Shown: positions 1 through 7,880 of the stretch, one piece after another
Numbering within the stretch: position 1 is the first letter of the stretch
Layout: the number at the start of each line of letters is the position of its first letter
Source: Gammaproteobacteria bacterium
GTDB taxonomy: Bacteria > Pseudomonadota > Gammaproteobacteria > Steroidobacterales > Steroidobacteraceae
Length of the DNA stretch: 39,842 nucleotides
Reading direction: 5' to 3'
Assembly (NCBI GenBank): GCA_016874295.1
Contig: VGUH01000024.1
Coordinates: 1-39,842 of the forward strand
Translations under genes and position numbers: made by a program
Notes under the pieces: generated by a model
Told to the model about the DNA's origin: nothing
Seen by the model: only the letters and a program-made list of their open reading frames with translations
The model's database searches: none

Positions 1-1140
1 GCCGTCCAGCACGCGATGGTCGATGGTCAGCGTCACGTAGCAGCATGGCCGGATCACGATCCGGTCCTCGCCGCCCTCGCTCGTGACGATGGCCCGCTTT
101 TCCAGCTTGCCGACGCCAAGAATCGCGGACTGCGGCTGGTTGATCACGATCGGTGCTGCCACCAGGCTGCCGCTCACGCCGTGATTCGAAATCGTGAACG
201 TGCCGCCCTGGAGGTCAGCGGGCGTGAGGGCGTCGTCGCGCGCTTTCGTGACGAGCGCAGCGAGCGCCGCCGCGATGCCCGCGATATCGAGACTTCCGGC
301 GTCGCGGATGACGGGCACGACCAGGCCACGACCCGGCAGCGCCGTGCCGATGCCGATGTCGATGCGCTCGTGCACGAGGATCGCGTCGTTGGTCCAGCGC
401 GCGTTCGCTTCCGGCACCTCACGGATCGCAGCGACGCAGGCGGCCACGAAATAGGCGGTGAGCGTCAGCGGATGTCCCTGCCGCTCGAACTGCGCCTTGC
501 GCCGGGCGCGATCGGCGAGCACCGCGCTCATGTCGGCCTGGAACACGGTCGTGACGTGCGGCGCAGTGCGCAGCAGGCTCTCGACCATGTGCGCGGCGAT
601 GCGCCGGCGCATCGGCGTGTGCGGCACGCGCCGCACACCCGGCTCGTCCGGCGCTGCTGCTGCGGCGGCTGCAGGCGCCGCGGCGCCGGGCGCGGCGGCG
701 AGCACATCATCGACGGTGAGGCGACCGCCCTCCCCGCTGCCCCGGATGGCATCCGCGCTGAGACCGCGTTCCGCCAGCAGCCTGCGCACTGCAGGACTCA
801 GCGCACCTGGCCTCGGCGGCGCGCCGGGTGCCTGAACGGATGGCCTCGCCACGGCGGCGGCGCCCGGCGCGCGGGCGGCAGGCGGGGCGTCCACGGCGCC
901 GGCCTGCATCCGCGCCAGTACGTCGCCCGGCGCGACGTCGGTGCCTTCAGGCGCGACGATCTCCGCCAGCACGCCTTCCACCGGTGCCGGAACTTCCACC
1001 GTCACCTTGTCGGTCTCGATCTCGACCAGCGGCTCGTCCTGCCGGACAGCGTCGCCGATGGCCTTCAGCCAGCGCTGAACCTGCGAGCGCGTGCCCTCGA
1101 TCCGGTCCTGCGGCAGCACGACATCGACAGGCGCGCTCAT
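1..1140 (-). CDS. Branched-chain 2-oxoacid dehydrogenase E2 (lipoamide acyltransferase), 3' end cut by window
   Basis: Dihydrolipoamide acyltransferase core of a 2-oxoacid dehydrogenase complex, which moves the acyl group from the E1-bound intermediate to CoA. Reading leftward from ATG 1138-1140, residues 1-75 are a lipoyl domain with the lipoylation motif ETDKVTVEVPAP (Lys45). A Pro/Ala-rich linker follows, then a peripheral-subunit-binding domain around residues 105-140 (LSPAVRRLLAERGL, then SGEGGRLTVDDVL), another Ala/Pro linker and the catalytic domain. The last complete codons in the window read DHRVLDG (residues 374-380), the acyltransferase signature with catalytic His375, so only the last few tens of residues lie outside. 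It starts 3 bp after the E1 stop, so the two are co-transcribed. The adjoining E1 fusion and Lrp-type regulator favour a branched-chain (bkd) complex over pyruvate or 2-oxoglutarate, which is inference. An E3 gene may lie beyond the window edge. Confidence 0.93.
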   Translation of the reverse strand, partial: MSAPVDVVLPQDRIEGTRSQVQRWLKAIGDAVRQDEPLVEIETDKVTVEVPAPVEGVLAEIVAPEGTDVAPGDVLARMQAGAVDAPPAARAPGAAAVARPSVQAPGAPPRPGALSPAVRRLLAERGLSADAIRGSGEGGRLTVDDVLAAAPGAAAPAAAAAAAPDEPGVRRVPHTPMRRRIAAHMVESLLRTAPHVTTVFQADMSAVLADRARRKAQFERQGHPLTLTAYFVAACVAAIREVPEANARWTNDAILVHERIDIGIGTALPGRGLVVPVIRDAGSLDIAGIAAALAALVTKARDDALTPADLQGGTFTISNHGVSGSLVAAPIVINQPQSAILGVGKLEKRAIVTSEGGEDRIVIRPCCYVTLTIDHRVLDG

Positions 1141-1143
1141 CGG

Positions 1144-3231
1144 CTAGTAACTCGCGATCCGGCGCATGGCCGCCACGATATCACCGACGGACGGGACCAC
1201 GGCTTCCAGCAGGCGGGGCGAGTGCGGACTCGGCACGTCCGGCATCGCGAGCCGCTGCACAGGCGCGTCGAGGTGAAAGAATGCGTGCTCGGCGAGCACT
1301 GCGGCGATCTCCGCGCCGAAACCCGCCGTCACATTGTCCTCGTGCACGATCAGGCAGCGGCGCGTCTTCATGACCGATGCCAGCACGCTTTCCTGGTCCC
1401 AGGGCGAGAGCGTGCGCAGGTCGAGGAGTTCCACGTCGATCGCGGATGCCGCTGCCGCCTGCTCGCAACGTTCCACCATCGCGCCCCAGGTCACGACGGT
1501 GAGTTCCGAGCCTTCGCGCAGGCGCTTCGCCTGGCCAAACGGCAGCATGAAGTCGTCGCCCGGCCAGGGCCGCCGCGCCGCCGCGCCGTCGAGCAGGTAT
1601 CGGTGCTCGAAGAAAATCACGGGTTCGTTGCCGCGCAGCGCGGTACGCAGCAGTCCTACGGCGTCCTCGGCGTTCGATGGGATCGCGAGCTGCCAGCCGA
1701 CGGCATGCACGAACTGCACTTCATTGCACTGGCTGTGCCAGGGATCGCCGCACTTCAGGAATCCGCCCGGCATGCGCACCACCATCGGCGCGGCAAAGCG
1801 GTTCGCCGTGCGCCAGCGCAGGGTGCCGCAGTCGTGCAGCTGCTCGGCCGCCGGCTCCGCGTACTTGCGGAACTGGATTTCCGGCACCGGCACGAGTCCG
1901 GCGAACGCCATGCCCACCGCCCGGCCGATGATGCCCTCCTCCGACAGGCTGGTGTCGAAGACGCGATCCGCGCCGAAACGCTCCTGCAGGCCGAGCGTCG
2001 CCGCGTGCACGCCGCCCTTCCTGCCGACGTCCTCGCCGAATACGAGGACGCGCGGGTTGATGGCGAGTTCGTGCTCGAGCGTGCGCCGGATCGCGGTCAA
2101 CATGTTGATGCGCGCGCCTTCCGGCCGCGGTGTCGGGTTGCCCGGCGGCGGGGTCACGCCGTCCGCGCGCTGGCCGCCCTGGACCTGCAGCTCGAGACTT
2201 CCGTCGCCGCGCCGCTCGGTGAAGACATGGCGCGTAACATTCGATGCGTCGAGCGGCGCCCCGGCCTCGATTCGCTCGAGTGCGGCGGCGACCTCCGCCG
2301 CGGCTGCGTCCTCGAGGGACGCCCACTCCTCCGCGCCCAGTTCCGCAGGCACCAGCAGCCGGCGCAAGGCCAGCAGCGGATCGCGGGCACGCTCGGCGGC
2401 GAGCTCCTCCGCGCTCTTGTACGCCTGCGTGTCCTGGCCCGAGTGTCCCGAGAGCCGCGGCACGCGCAGCCGCAGCAGGACCGGGCCATCCCCGCCGCGC
2501 ACGCAGGCAATCGCCTCGTCGATCAGTGCGGCCGCCGCAAGCGGATCTGCGCCGTCGCCTGAGAGGATGTGGAGGTTGCCGAATGCGGCGAGGTTGGCCG
2601 CGATGTCGCCGCCGGGCGTCTGGCGCGCCGCGGGCACCGAGATCCCGTAACCGTTGTCTTCGATGAAATACAGGAGCGGCAGCCGCGCCGTGGTTGCGAT
2701 GTTGAGCGAGGCCCAGAAGCCGTTGGCGGAAGTCGACGCTTCGCCGCCATGGGCGACCGCCAGCGAGCCGGCGACCGTGGCATCGCCCAGCACGCGGGCG
2801 CGGTACACGAGCGACTGGGCCCAGCCGGTTGCGGGCGTGAATTGTGTGCCGACGCCGCCGCAGGCCGGCAGCAGGCAGGGCCCGTCACGGTTGGGCCGGT
2901 TGATGACGGCGCCGATGTCCCGGCCGCCGGACATGCCCGCGGCGCGCATCATCGTCGACGCGAGCGCCTCCTCGGTCGGCAGCCCGAGGGCGAGCGCGAG
3001 CGGTCGCGAGCGATAGTACGGGGCCACCGCGTCGTGGCGGCCATCCAGGCGCTGGGCCAGGAGGGCCTGGGTCACGTCGTGACCGCGGGCGCAGAACTGG
3101 TAGAGCACCTTGCGCTCGGGGACCAGCCGCGTCTCCTCGAGGGCATCGAGCGCGCGCGAGATGAACACCGTGCGCAGGAGGCGCCGCCAGTCGACGCCGA
3201 CTCGGGATCGCGTTGCAGGCGCGGCGAGCAT
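1144..3231 (-). CDS. Branched-chain 2-oxoacid dehydrogenase E1, alpha and beta subunits fused
   Basis: Thiamine-diphosphate-dependent decarboxylase of a 2-oxoacid dehydrogenase complex, probably for branched-chain 2-oxoacids. The 695-residue product combines E1 alpha (about 1-340) with E1 beta (about 370-695); these are two separate genes in the classical Pseudomonas bkd operon. In the alpha half the ThDP/Mg region runs from GGEAST (about 162) to EDNGYGIS (about 191-198). The beta half has VFGEDVGRKGGV, DTSLSEEGIIGRAVGMAF and the C-terminal transketolase-like part with LLDLRTLSPWD and HEDNVTAGFGAEI. A Pro/Gly-rich stretch (VTPPPGNPTPRPEG) makes the linker. E2 follows after 3 bp. The ATG at 3229-3231 is the first good start after the divergent spacer; no strong ribosome binding site was seen, so the exact start is less certain than the identity. 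Confidence 0.92.
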   Translation of the reverse strand: MLAAPATRSRVGVDWRRLLRTVFISRALDALEETRLVPERKVLYQFCARGHDVTQALLAQRLDGRHDAVAPYYRSRPLALALGLPTEEALASTMMRAAGMSGGRDIGAVINRPNRDGPCLLPACGGVGTQFTPATGWAQSLVYRARVLGDATVAGSLAVAHGGEASTSANGFWASLNIATTARLPLLYFIEDNGYGISVPAARQTPGGDIAANLAAFGNLHILSGDGADPLAAAALIDEAIACVRGGDGPVLLRLRVPRLSGHSGQDTQAYKSAEELAAERARDPLLALRRLLVPAELGAEEWASLEDAAAAEVAAALERIEAGAPLDASNVTRHVFTERRGDGSLELQVQGGQRADGVTPPPGNPTPRPEGARINMLTAIRRTLEHELAINPRVLVFGEDVGRKGGVHAATLGLQERFGADRVFDTSLSEEGIIGRAVGMAFAGLVPVPEIQFRKYAEPAAEQLHDCGTLRWRTANRFAAPMVVRMPGGFLKCGDPWHSQCNEVQFVHAVGWQLAIPSNAEDAVGLLRTALRGNEPVIFFEHRYLLDGAAARRPWPGDDFMLPFGQAKRLREGSELTVVTWGAMVERCEQAAAASAIDVELLDLRTLSPWDQESVLASVMKTRRCLIVHEDNVTAGFGAEIAAVLAEHAFFHLDAPVQRLAMPDVPSPHSPRLLEAVVPSVGDIVAAMRRIASY

Positions 3232-3342
3232 GGGTTGCCGCGAATCGTACAGGCAACGGCACGCCGTTTATTGGCGCAAACCTTGAATATCATCTCCAGT
3301 AATGGCGATAATCGTCAATAAATAGACTTGGCACGACAGATA
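3232..3342. promoter_or_regulatory. Divergent regulatory spacer between E1 and the Lrp-type gene, with inverted repeat
   Basis: This 111-bp spacer is clearly richer in A/T than its surroundings. It contains TTTATTGGCG (3267-3276) and, 36 bp further on, CGTCAATAAA (3313-3322), which match as an inverted repeat in 9 of 10 positions. An odd palindrome CGATAATCG (3306-3314) lies beside the right arm. Divergent Lrp/AsnC regulators commonly bind such spacers to control the neighbouring catabolic operon, as BkdR does for bkd genes in Pseudomonas; that role here is inference. The right arm ends 20 bp before the regulator's ATG, so binding there could also repress the regulator itself. Confidence 0.5.
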
Positions 3343-3825
3343 ATGACCGAACGCCTGCTCGACCGCACTGACCTCAGGATCCTCGCCCTGCTGCAATCGG
3401 ACGGCCGGATGAGCCACGTCGAGATCGCGGCCAAAGTCGGCCTTTCGCCCTCCCCCTGTGCGCGGCGCATCCGCAGGCTCGAGAAGCATGGCGTGGTCGA
3501 GAAATACACGGCACTCGTCGATCCGAAACGCGTGGGCCAGAACGTGCTCGCCTTCGTCCAGATCAAGCTCGAGCGCCACACGGACGAGGTGATCGGCCAG
3601 TTCCGCCGCATGCTGGCCGAGCGGCCGGAGGTCATCTCCGCACATGCCATGACCGGGGAAATGGATTTCCTGCTGCGCGTCGTCGTACCGGATCTGGACG
3701 CGCTCGGGCGCCTGACCCTGCACCAGCTGCTGAAGTTTCCCGGCGTGCGCGACGTGCGCTCGAGCCTCGTGCTGGAAACCCTGAAGGCCGATACCGCCAT
3801 TCCCCTGACCGCCGCACGGGCCTGA
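3343..3825 (+). CDS. Lrp/AsnC family transcriptional regulator (BkdR-like)
   Basis: Feast/famine-type DNA-binding regulator of 160 residues. The N-terminal winged helix-turn-helix spans roughly residues 5-60 (LDRTDLRILALLQSDGRMS, then VEIAAKVGLSPSPCARRIRR). The C-terminal RAM/AsnC ligand-binding and oligomerisation domain covers about 70-150, with the characteristic AHAMTGEMDFLLRVVVPDLD and PGVRDVRSSLVLETLK. ATG 3343 is chosen over the in-frame TTG at 3328 because it fits the family N-terminus. Divergent orientation to the E1/E2 genes across a spacer with an inverted repeat suggests it is the local, probably branched-chain amino-acid responsive, regulator of that operon. The effector is not visible in the sequence. 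Confidence 0.92.
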   Translation: MTERLLDRTDLRILALLQSDGRMSHVEIAAKVGLSPSPCARRIRRLEKHGVVEKYTALVDPKRVGQNVLAFVQIKLERHTDEVIGQFRRMLAERPEVISAHAMTGEMDFLLRVVVPDLDALGRLTLHQLLKFPGVRDVRSSLVLETLKADTAIPLTAARA

Positions 3826-3932
3826 CCCCCGCCCCTGCCCTTGGCCGCTACTGCGCTACAATCCGCCGGATCCGAACCCGGGCAGGCTTGCGCTGTCCAT
3901 GGCTGAACATTCCGCTGGGAGAAACTGCCGTA

Positions 3933-4292
3933 ATGACCCGAATCATGCTCGCCCTGACGCTGCTCGCTGCCGCTGCCGAAGCTGAGGCCGCCTGCATCTA
4001 TCCACGCGCACCCGACCAGATCCCCGACGGCGCCAAGGCGACTTACGAGGAGATGGTGGCCGGGCAGAAGGCGGTGCAACAGTTCAACGCCGACATCACC
4101 GCGTACAACACCTGTCTCGACATGGAAATGCAGGCGCTCGAGACGAGCGGCGAGCACGACGAAACCCGGCTGGCGGAACTGCGCGCCATGCAGGCGAAGA
4201 AGAACAATGCGGCCGTGGACGAAGTCCAGGCCGTCGCCGACCGCTTCAACGAGCAGCTGCGCATCTTCAAGGCCCGCGACAAGCAGGACTGA
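3933..4292 (+). CDS. Small exported protein of unknown function
   Basis: 119-residue protein with an apparent signal peptide (MTRIMLALTLLAAAAEAEA, cleavage likely just before ACIYPRAP). The mature part is charged and mostly helical in character, with two Cys residues (CIYP near the new N-terminus and NTCLD in the middle) that could form a disulfide. ATG 3933 is preceded by GGGAGAAA; the reading frame is open further upstream, but the signal peptide fits this start. A TACAAT hexamer at 3857-3862 may be a -10 element, without a convincing -35. It ends 13 bp before moeA and may be the first gene of the Mo-cofactor transcription unit, although nothing in the protein links it to cofactor synthesis. 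I do not recognise a family. Confidence 0.7.
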   Translation: MTRIMLALTLLAAAAEAEAACIYPRAPDQIPDGAKATYEEMVAGQKAVQQFNADITAYNTCLDMEMQALETSGEHDETRLAELRAMQAKKNNAAVDEVQAVADRFNEQLRIFKARDKQD

Positions 4293-4305
4293 CGCGGGGG
4301 CTGAA

Positions 4306-5496
4306 TTGCTGACACCCGCCGAGGCCGATGCGGCGATTGCCGCCGCCCTGGCGCCGGTGTCGCAGGAGACCGTGCCGCTCGCAGCCTGCGCCGGGCGCGT
4401 ACTGCGCGCCGCGCTCCGTGCGGAACGCGACGCGCCGCCCTTCCACCGCGTGGCGATGGACGGAATCGCGATCCGCGCGGGCAGCGGCCGCAACCGTTTC
4501 CGCGTGGCTGGCGTTCAGGCTGCGGGAACTCCAGCGCTGCAGCTCACCTCGCCCGACGACTGCTTCGAGGTCATGACCGGCGCGATCCTGCCGGGCGGTT
4601 GCGACACGGTTGTCCCGGTGGAGCAGATCAAGCTCGCCGGCGGCACCGCCGAGTTGCTCGACGGCGTCGAGCCGACGCCCTGGCGCCACGTGCATCGGCA
4701 GGCGAGTGACGCCCGCTCGGGTGACGTCCTGCTCGCAACCGGCGTACGGCTCGCTGGCCCCGAGCTCGCAGTCGCCGCCTCCTCGGGCCTCGCGGCACTG
4801 CCGGTATCGCGCGAGCCGCGCATCGCCGTGATCTCGACCGGCGACGAGCTCGTGGAGCCGGGCACGCCCATCCTCGCGCACCAGGTGCGTCGTTCGAATG
4901 CCTACGGACTCGCGGCGGCGCTGGCGCTCGCGGGATTCTCGCCGCGTATTTCGCTGCACCTGCCCGACCGCGAGGACGCGCTTGCGAAGGCGCTCGGTGA
5001 CGCACTCGAGCGCCACGACGTGCTGGTGCTGTCGGGCGGCGTCTCCGCCGGGCGCTTCGACTACGTGCCCAGGGTCCTGGCCGCGCTCGGCGCGCGGCAG
5101 GTGTTGCACGGCATTGCGCAGCGGCCCGGGCGGCCCATGTGGTTCGGCACCGGCGCGCAAGGGCAGGCCGTATTCGCGCTGCCCGGCAACCCGGTGTCGG
5201 TCCTGGTCTGCCTCGCGCGATATGTCATCCCGGCGCTCGGCCGGCTGGTCGATCTGCCGCCCCGGACCCCGCCTACAGTCGTCCTGGCGCAGGAATTCGC
5301 CTTCGAAAAGCCCCTCGTCTTCTTCCTGCCCGTCGCCCTAAGTTACGATCAGCAGGGTCGGGCCATGGCCGAGCCGCGGCCGACCGGCGGATCCGGGGAT
5401 TTCATCGCGCTCGCCGGCACGGATGGCTTTGTCGAGCTGCCCTGCGGACCTGCGCGGCATCGCGCCGGGCTCGCGGTTCCCTTCTATCGCTGGTAA
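4306..5496 (+). CDS. moeA: Molybdopterin molybdenumtransferase MoeA
   Basis: MoeA inserts molybdate into adenylylated molybdopterin, giving Mo-molybdopterin. The 396-residue protein starts at a probable TTG (4306), giving MLTPAEADAAIAAALAPV like other MoeA N-termini; an upstream in-frame ATG at 4207 would overlap the preceding gene by more than 80 bp. Recognisable blocks are PPFHRVAMDG (about residues 45-54), GAILPGGCDTVVPVEQ, SGDVLLATGVRLAG, AVISTGDELVEPG, SNAYGLAAALALAGF, VLSGGVSAGRFDYVP, GRPMWFG and FALPGNPVSV. Two family positions differ: FHRVAMDG replaces the usual FDNSAMDG, and SAGRFDY replaces SVGDYDY/SVGEAD, while the Asp residues of AMDG, TGDEL and the terminal Asp of the GGVS block are kept. 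It heads the Mo-cofactor block and is followed by moaA after 3 bp. Confidence 0.93.
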   Translation: MLTPAEADAAIAAALAPVSQETVPLAACAGRVLRAALRAERDAPPFHRVAMDGIAIRAGSGRNRFRVAGVQAAGTPALQLTSPDDCFEVMTGAILPGGCDTVVPVEQIKLAGGTAELLDGVEPTPWRHVHRQASDARSGDVLLATGVRLAGPELAVAASSGLAALPVSREPRIAVISTGDELVEPGTPILAHQVRRSNAYGLAAALALAGFSPRISLHLPDREDALAKALGDALERHDVLVLSGGVSAGRFDYVPRVLAALGARQVLHGIAQRPGRPMWFGTGAQGQAVFALPGNPVSVLVCLARYVIPALGRLVDLPPRTPPTVVLAQEFAFEKPLVFFLPVALSYDQQGRAMAEPRPTGGSGDFIALAGTDGFVELPCGPARHRAGLAVPFYRW

Positions 5497-5499
5497 CAG

Positions 5500-6558
5500 A
5501 TGACGCAGAGCAAGAGCAGGAAGCTGGTGGCGATCGGCGCGCCGGGCGCCGTCACCGATGTGCGCGGACGGCCGCTGCTGGACCTGCGCATCTCGGTCAT
5601 GGACCGCTGCAATTTCCGCTGCCCGTACTGCATGCCGCGCGAAACCTACGGCGAGGGCTACCGTTTCCTGCCAGCGGCCGAGCGGCTCTCGTTCGACGAG
5701 ATCGTGCGGCTCGCGCGCCAGTTCGCCGCCGAGGGCGTGCGCAAGATCCGCCTGACAGGCGGTGAGCCGCTGCTGCGCACCGGCATCGCCGACCTGGTCG
5801 GCGAGCTGTCGGCGATCGACGGCATCGACGACCTCGCGCTCACGACCAACGGCGTGCTGCTCGCCCAGCACGCGGCGGAGCTGCGCGCCCAGGGACTCGC
5901 GCGCGTGACCGTGAGTCTCGACTCGATCGAGCCGGCGACATTCCGGCGCATGAGCGGCGGCTTCGACGGGCTCGACCGTGTGCTGGACGGCATCCGCGCC
6001 GCGCTCGAGGCGGGGCTGACGCCGGTCAAGGTCAATGCGGTCGTGCAGCGCGGCGTCAATGACGGGGAGGCCCTGGACCTCGCAAGCCACTTCCGCGGCA
6101 CCGGCGTCATCGTCCGCTTCATCGAGTACATGGACGTCGGCAGCCGCAATGACTGGCGGCCTGCACTGGTGGTACCGGCGCGCGAGCTGCGCGACCGCAT
6201 TGCCGCCGCCTGGCCGCTCGTGCCGCTCGCGCCCGCCCAGCCGGGCGAGGTCGCCGAACGCTACGCCTATGCGGACGGCGCCGGTGAAATCGGTTTCATC
6301 GCCTCCGTGACCCAGCCGTTCTGCGGCGGCTGCACGCGCGCGCGCCTGTCCTCGGACGGCGTCTTCTACACCTGCCTGTTCGCTACCGCCGGCACGGACT
6401 TCCGCGCGGCGCTGCGCGCAGGCGCAGGCGACGAACAGCTGCGCCGCATGATTTGCGCGACCTGGCGCGCGCGCGAGGACCGTTACAGCGAGTTGCGCGG
6501 CCGCGATGCCGCCGTCGCGACCGAGCGCAAGATCGAGATGTACTACATTGGCGGATGA
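5500..6558 (+). CDS. moaA: GTP 3',8-cyclase MoaA (radical SAM)
   Basis: Catalyses the first step of molybdopterin synthesis, converting GTP to 3',8-cyclo-7,8-dihydro-GTP with S-adenosylmethionine, together with MoaC. The 352-residue protein has the radical-SAM cluster motif CNFRCPYC (CxxxCxxC) near residue 38, the SAM-binding [10 protein letters not shown] block, TNGVLL and VSLDSIEP. The C-terminal second iron-sulfur cluster is bound by the [13 protein letters not shown]...CLF cysteines (about residues 270-295). It ends in YYIGG, the C-terminal Gly-Gly required in MoaA proteins. ATG 5500 lies 3 bp after the moeA stop. Its final codons overlap the likely moaC start, so translation is probably coupled. 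Confidence 0.96.
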   Translation: MTQSKSRKLVAIGAPGAVTDVRGRPLLDLRISVMDRCNFRCPYCMPRETYGEGYRFLPAAERLSFDEIVRLARQFAAEGVRKIRLTGGEPLLRTGIADLVGELSAIDGIDDLALTTNGVLLAQHAAELRAQGLARVTVSLDSIEPATFRRMSGGFDGLDRVLDGIRAALEAGLTPVKVNAVVQRGVNDGEALDLASHFRGTGVIVRFIEYMDVGSRNDWRPALVVPARELRDRIAAAWPLVPLAPAQPGEVAERYAYADGAGEIGFIASVTQPFCGGCTRARLSSDGVFYTCLFATAGTDFRAALRAGAGDEQLRRMICATWRAREDRYSELRGRDAAVATERKIEMYYIGG

Positions 6559-7045
6559 GGCACCGAAACTGTCGCACGTCGGCGCGGACGGCTCGCCCGC
6601 GATGGTCGACGTCAGCGCCAAGGCCGTGACGCTGCGCACGGCCGAGGCCGAGGCGCTCCTGCGCTTCCCCGCCGCCGCGTTCGCCGCGCTGAAGGCGCAG
6701 GGCTTCGCGACCGCGAAGGGCCCGGTATTCCACACCGCGATCGTCGCGGGCACGATGGCCGCGAAGCGCACCCACGAGCTGATACCGTTCTGCCATCCGC
6801 TCGGTCTCGAGCGCTGCGACGTCGTGATCGAAGCTGCGGGCGAAGACGCACTGCGCGTGCGCTGCACGGCCGCGGTGCACCATCGCACGGGCGTCGAGAT
6901 GGAGGCACTGACCGGCGCCTCGGTCGCGGCGCTCACCGTCTACGACATGTGCAAGTCGCTGTCGCACGCGATCGTCGTCGAATCGCTGCGCCTGACCGGC
7001 AAGAGCGGCGGCAAGAGCGGATTCGGCGCGGGGCCGCGGCCGTGA
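6548..7045 (+). CDS. moaC: Cyclic pyranopterin monophosphate synthase MoaC
   Basis: Rearranges the MoaA product into cyclic pyranopterin monophosphate. The probable start is TTG 6548, inside the end of moaA, giving a 165-residue protein beginning [15 protein letters not shown], which matches family N-termini. Key blocks are [41 protein letters not shown] (the active-site Lys/His segment), [22 protein letters not shown] and [10 protein letters not shown], the last holding catalytic Lys residues. No ATG gives a better fit. The 11-bp overlap with moaA and the GTGA overlap with mobA indicate translational coupling within the operon. Confidence 0.95.
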   Translation: MADEAPKLSHVGADGSPAMVDVSAKAVTLRTAEAEALLRFPAAAFAALKAQGFATAKGPVFHTAIVAGTMAAKRTHELIPFCHPLGLERCDVVIEAAGEDALRVRCTAAVHHRTGVEMEALTGASVAALTVYDMCKSLSHAIVVESLRLTGKSGGKSGFGAGPRP

Positions 7046-7638
7046 CCCAGCTATACGGGCTCGTGCTCGCAGGCGGCCGGTCGACGCGCATGCACGCCGA
7101 CAAGGCGGCGCTGGCCTACGGCGGCCGTCCCCAGCTCGCCGAGACATTTGACCTCGTCGCGCGCCACGTCGCGCGGGCGTTCGTCTCGGTGCGTGCGGAC
7201 CAGACCGCGGAGCCGCTGCGCGCCGCCTATCCACAGGTGATCGACGGCGATGCGGGCCGCGGGCCGATCGCCGGCATCCTCGCTGCACAGGCGCGGCACC
7301 CCGATCGCGCCTGGCTGGTCGTCGCCTGCGACCTGCCGCAACTCGACGACATGACCCTCGAGGATCTGCTGCGGCGCCGCGACCCGGCGAAGCTGGCCAC
7401 CTGTTTTGCGAGTGCGTACGACGGGTTGCCGGAGCCGCTGTGCGCCGTGTACGAGCCGGCGAGTCGAGAACCGCTCCTCGCCCATGTCGCAGCCGGCCGT
7501 GACTGCCCGCGGAAATTCCTCGCCGGCCAGGACGTTTGCGTGCTCGCGGCACGCAGCAGCGCCGCGCTCGACAACGCCAACACGCCGGAGGACGCGGCCG
7601 CGGCGCGCGCGGCGCTTGCGGCGCGCGGGACCGCCTGA
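7042..7638 (+). CDS. mobA: Molybdenum cofactor guanylyltransferase MobA
   Basis: Transfers GMP from GTP to Mo-molybdopterin, making the guanine dinucleotide cofactor used by DMSO-reductase-family enzymes. The 198-residue product starts at GTG 7042, sharing GTGA with the moaC stop. It has the nucleotidyltransferase P-loop [18 protein letters not shown] (about residues 5-22), GPIAGILAA, the metal-binding [10 protein letters not shown] and C-terminal NANTPEDAA, all in the order seen in MobA. A cytidylyltransferase (MocA) shares this fold; the short length and NTPED ending favour MobA, but the sequence alone does not fix the nucleotide. The XdhC gene at 18899 implies that the organism also has xanthine-dehydrogenase-family enzymes. 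Confidence 0.88.
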   Translation: MTQLYGLVLAGGRSTRMHADKAALAYGGRPQLAETFDLVARHVARAFVSVRADQTAEPLRAAYPQVIDGDAGRGPIAGILAAQARHPDRAWLVVACDLPQLDDMTLEDLLRRRDPAKLATCFASAYDGLPEPLCAVYEPASREPLLAHVAAGRDCPRKFLAGQDVCVLAARSSAALDNANTPEDAAAARAALAARGTA

Positions 7639-7880
7639 TGCCCCGCGTACGGCTGCAGTACTTCGCCCTGCTGCGTGAGGAGGCGGGCCGGCAGTCCGAA
7701 ACCGTCGATACCGCGGCCGCCACGCCCGCGGACCTCTATGCCGAGCTCGCGGCGCGGCACGGGTTCCGCCTGCCGGTCGCGCAGCTGCGGGTCGCCGTCA
7801 ACGCGGCGTTCAGCGACTGGGACCGGCCGCTGCGGGACGGCGACGAGGTCGTCTTCATCCCACCGGTGGCCGGCGGATGA
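7638..7880 (+). CDS. moaD: Molybdopterin synthase sulfur carrier MoaD
   Basis: Small ubiquitin-fold sulfur carrier (80 residues) whose C-terminal thiocarboxylate donates sulfur for the dithiolene of molybdopterin. It begins [17 protein letters not shown], shows the LRVAVNAAF and LRDGDEVVFIPPVAGG blocks and ends in the obligatory Gly-Gly. Its ATG shares one base with the mobA stop (TGATG), and its stop overlaps the next ATG (ATGA). Its two partners, the MoaE large subunit and the MoeB-type activating enzyme, are both encoded in the single downstream fusion gene. Confidence 0.95.
   Translation: MPRVRLQYFALLREEAGRQSETVDTAAATPADLYAELAARHGFRLPVAQLRVAVNAAFSDWDRPLRDGDEVVFIPPVAGG

Noticed and set aside
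16-2562. An 848-codon open frame on the + strand opposite the E2/E1 genes
   Set aside because: It is antisense to two clear enzyme genes, is rich in Arg/His/Ala with no recognisable domain, and long antisense frames are expected in DNA this rich in G and C.
3826-3932. Molybdenum-cofactor riboswitch upstream of the cofactor operon
   Set aside because: The 107-bp gap shows only a lone TACAAT hexamer, and I could not fold a structure resembling the known Moco element by eye.
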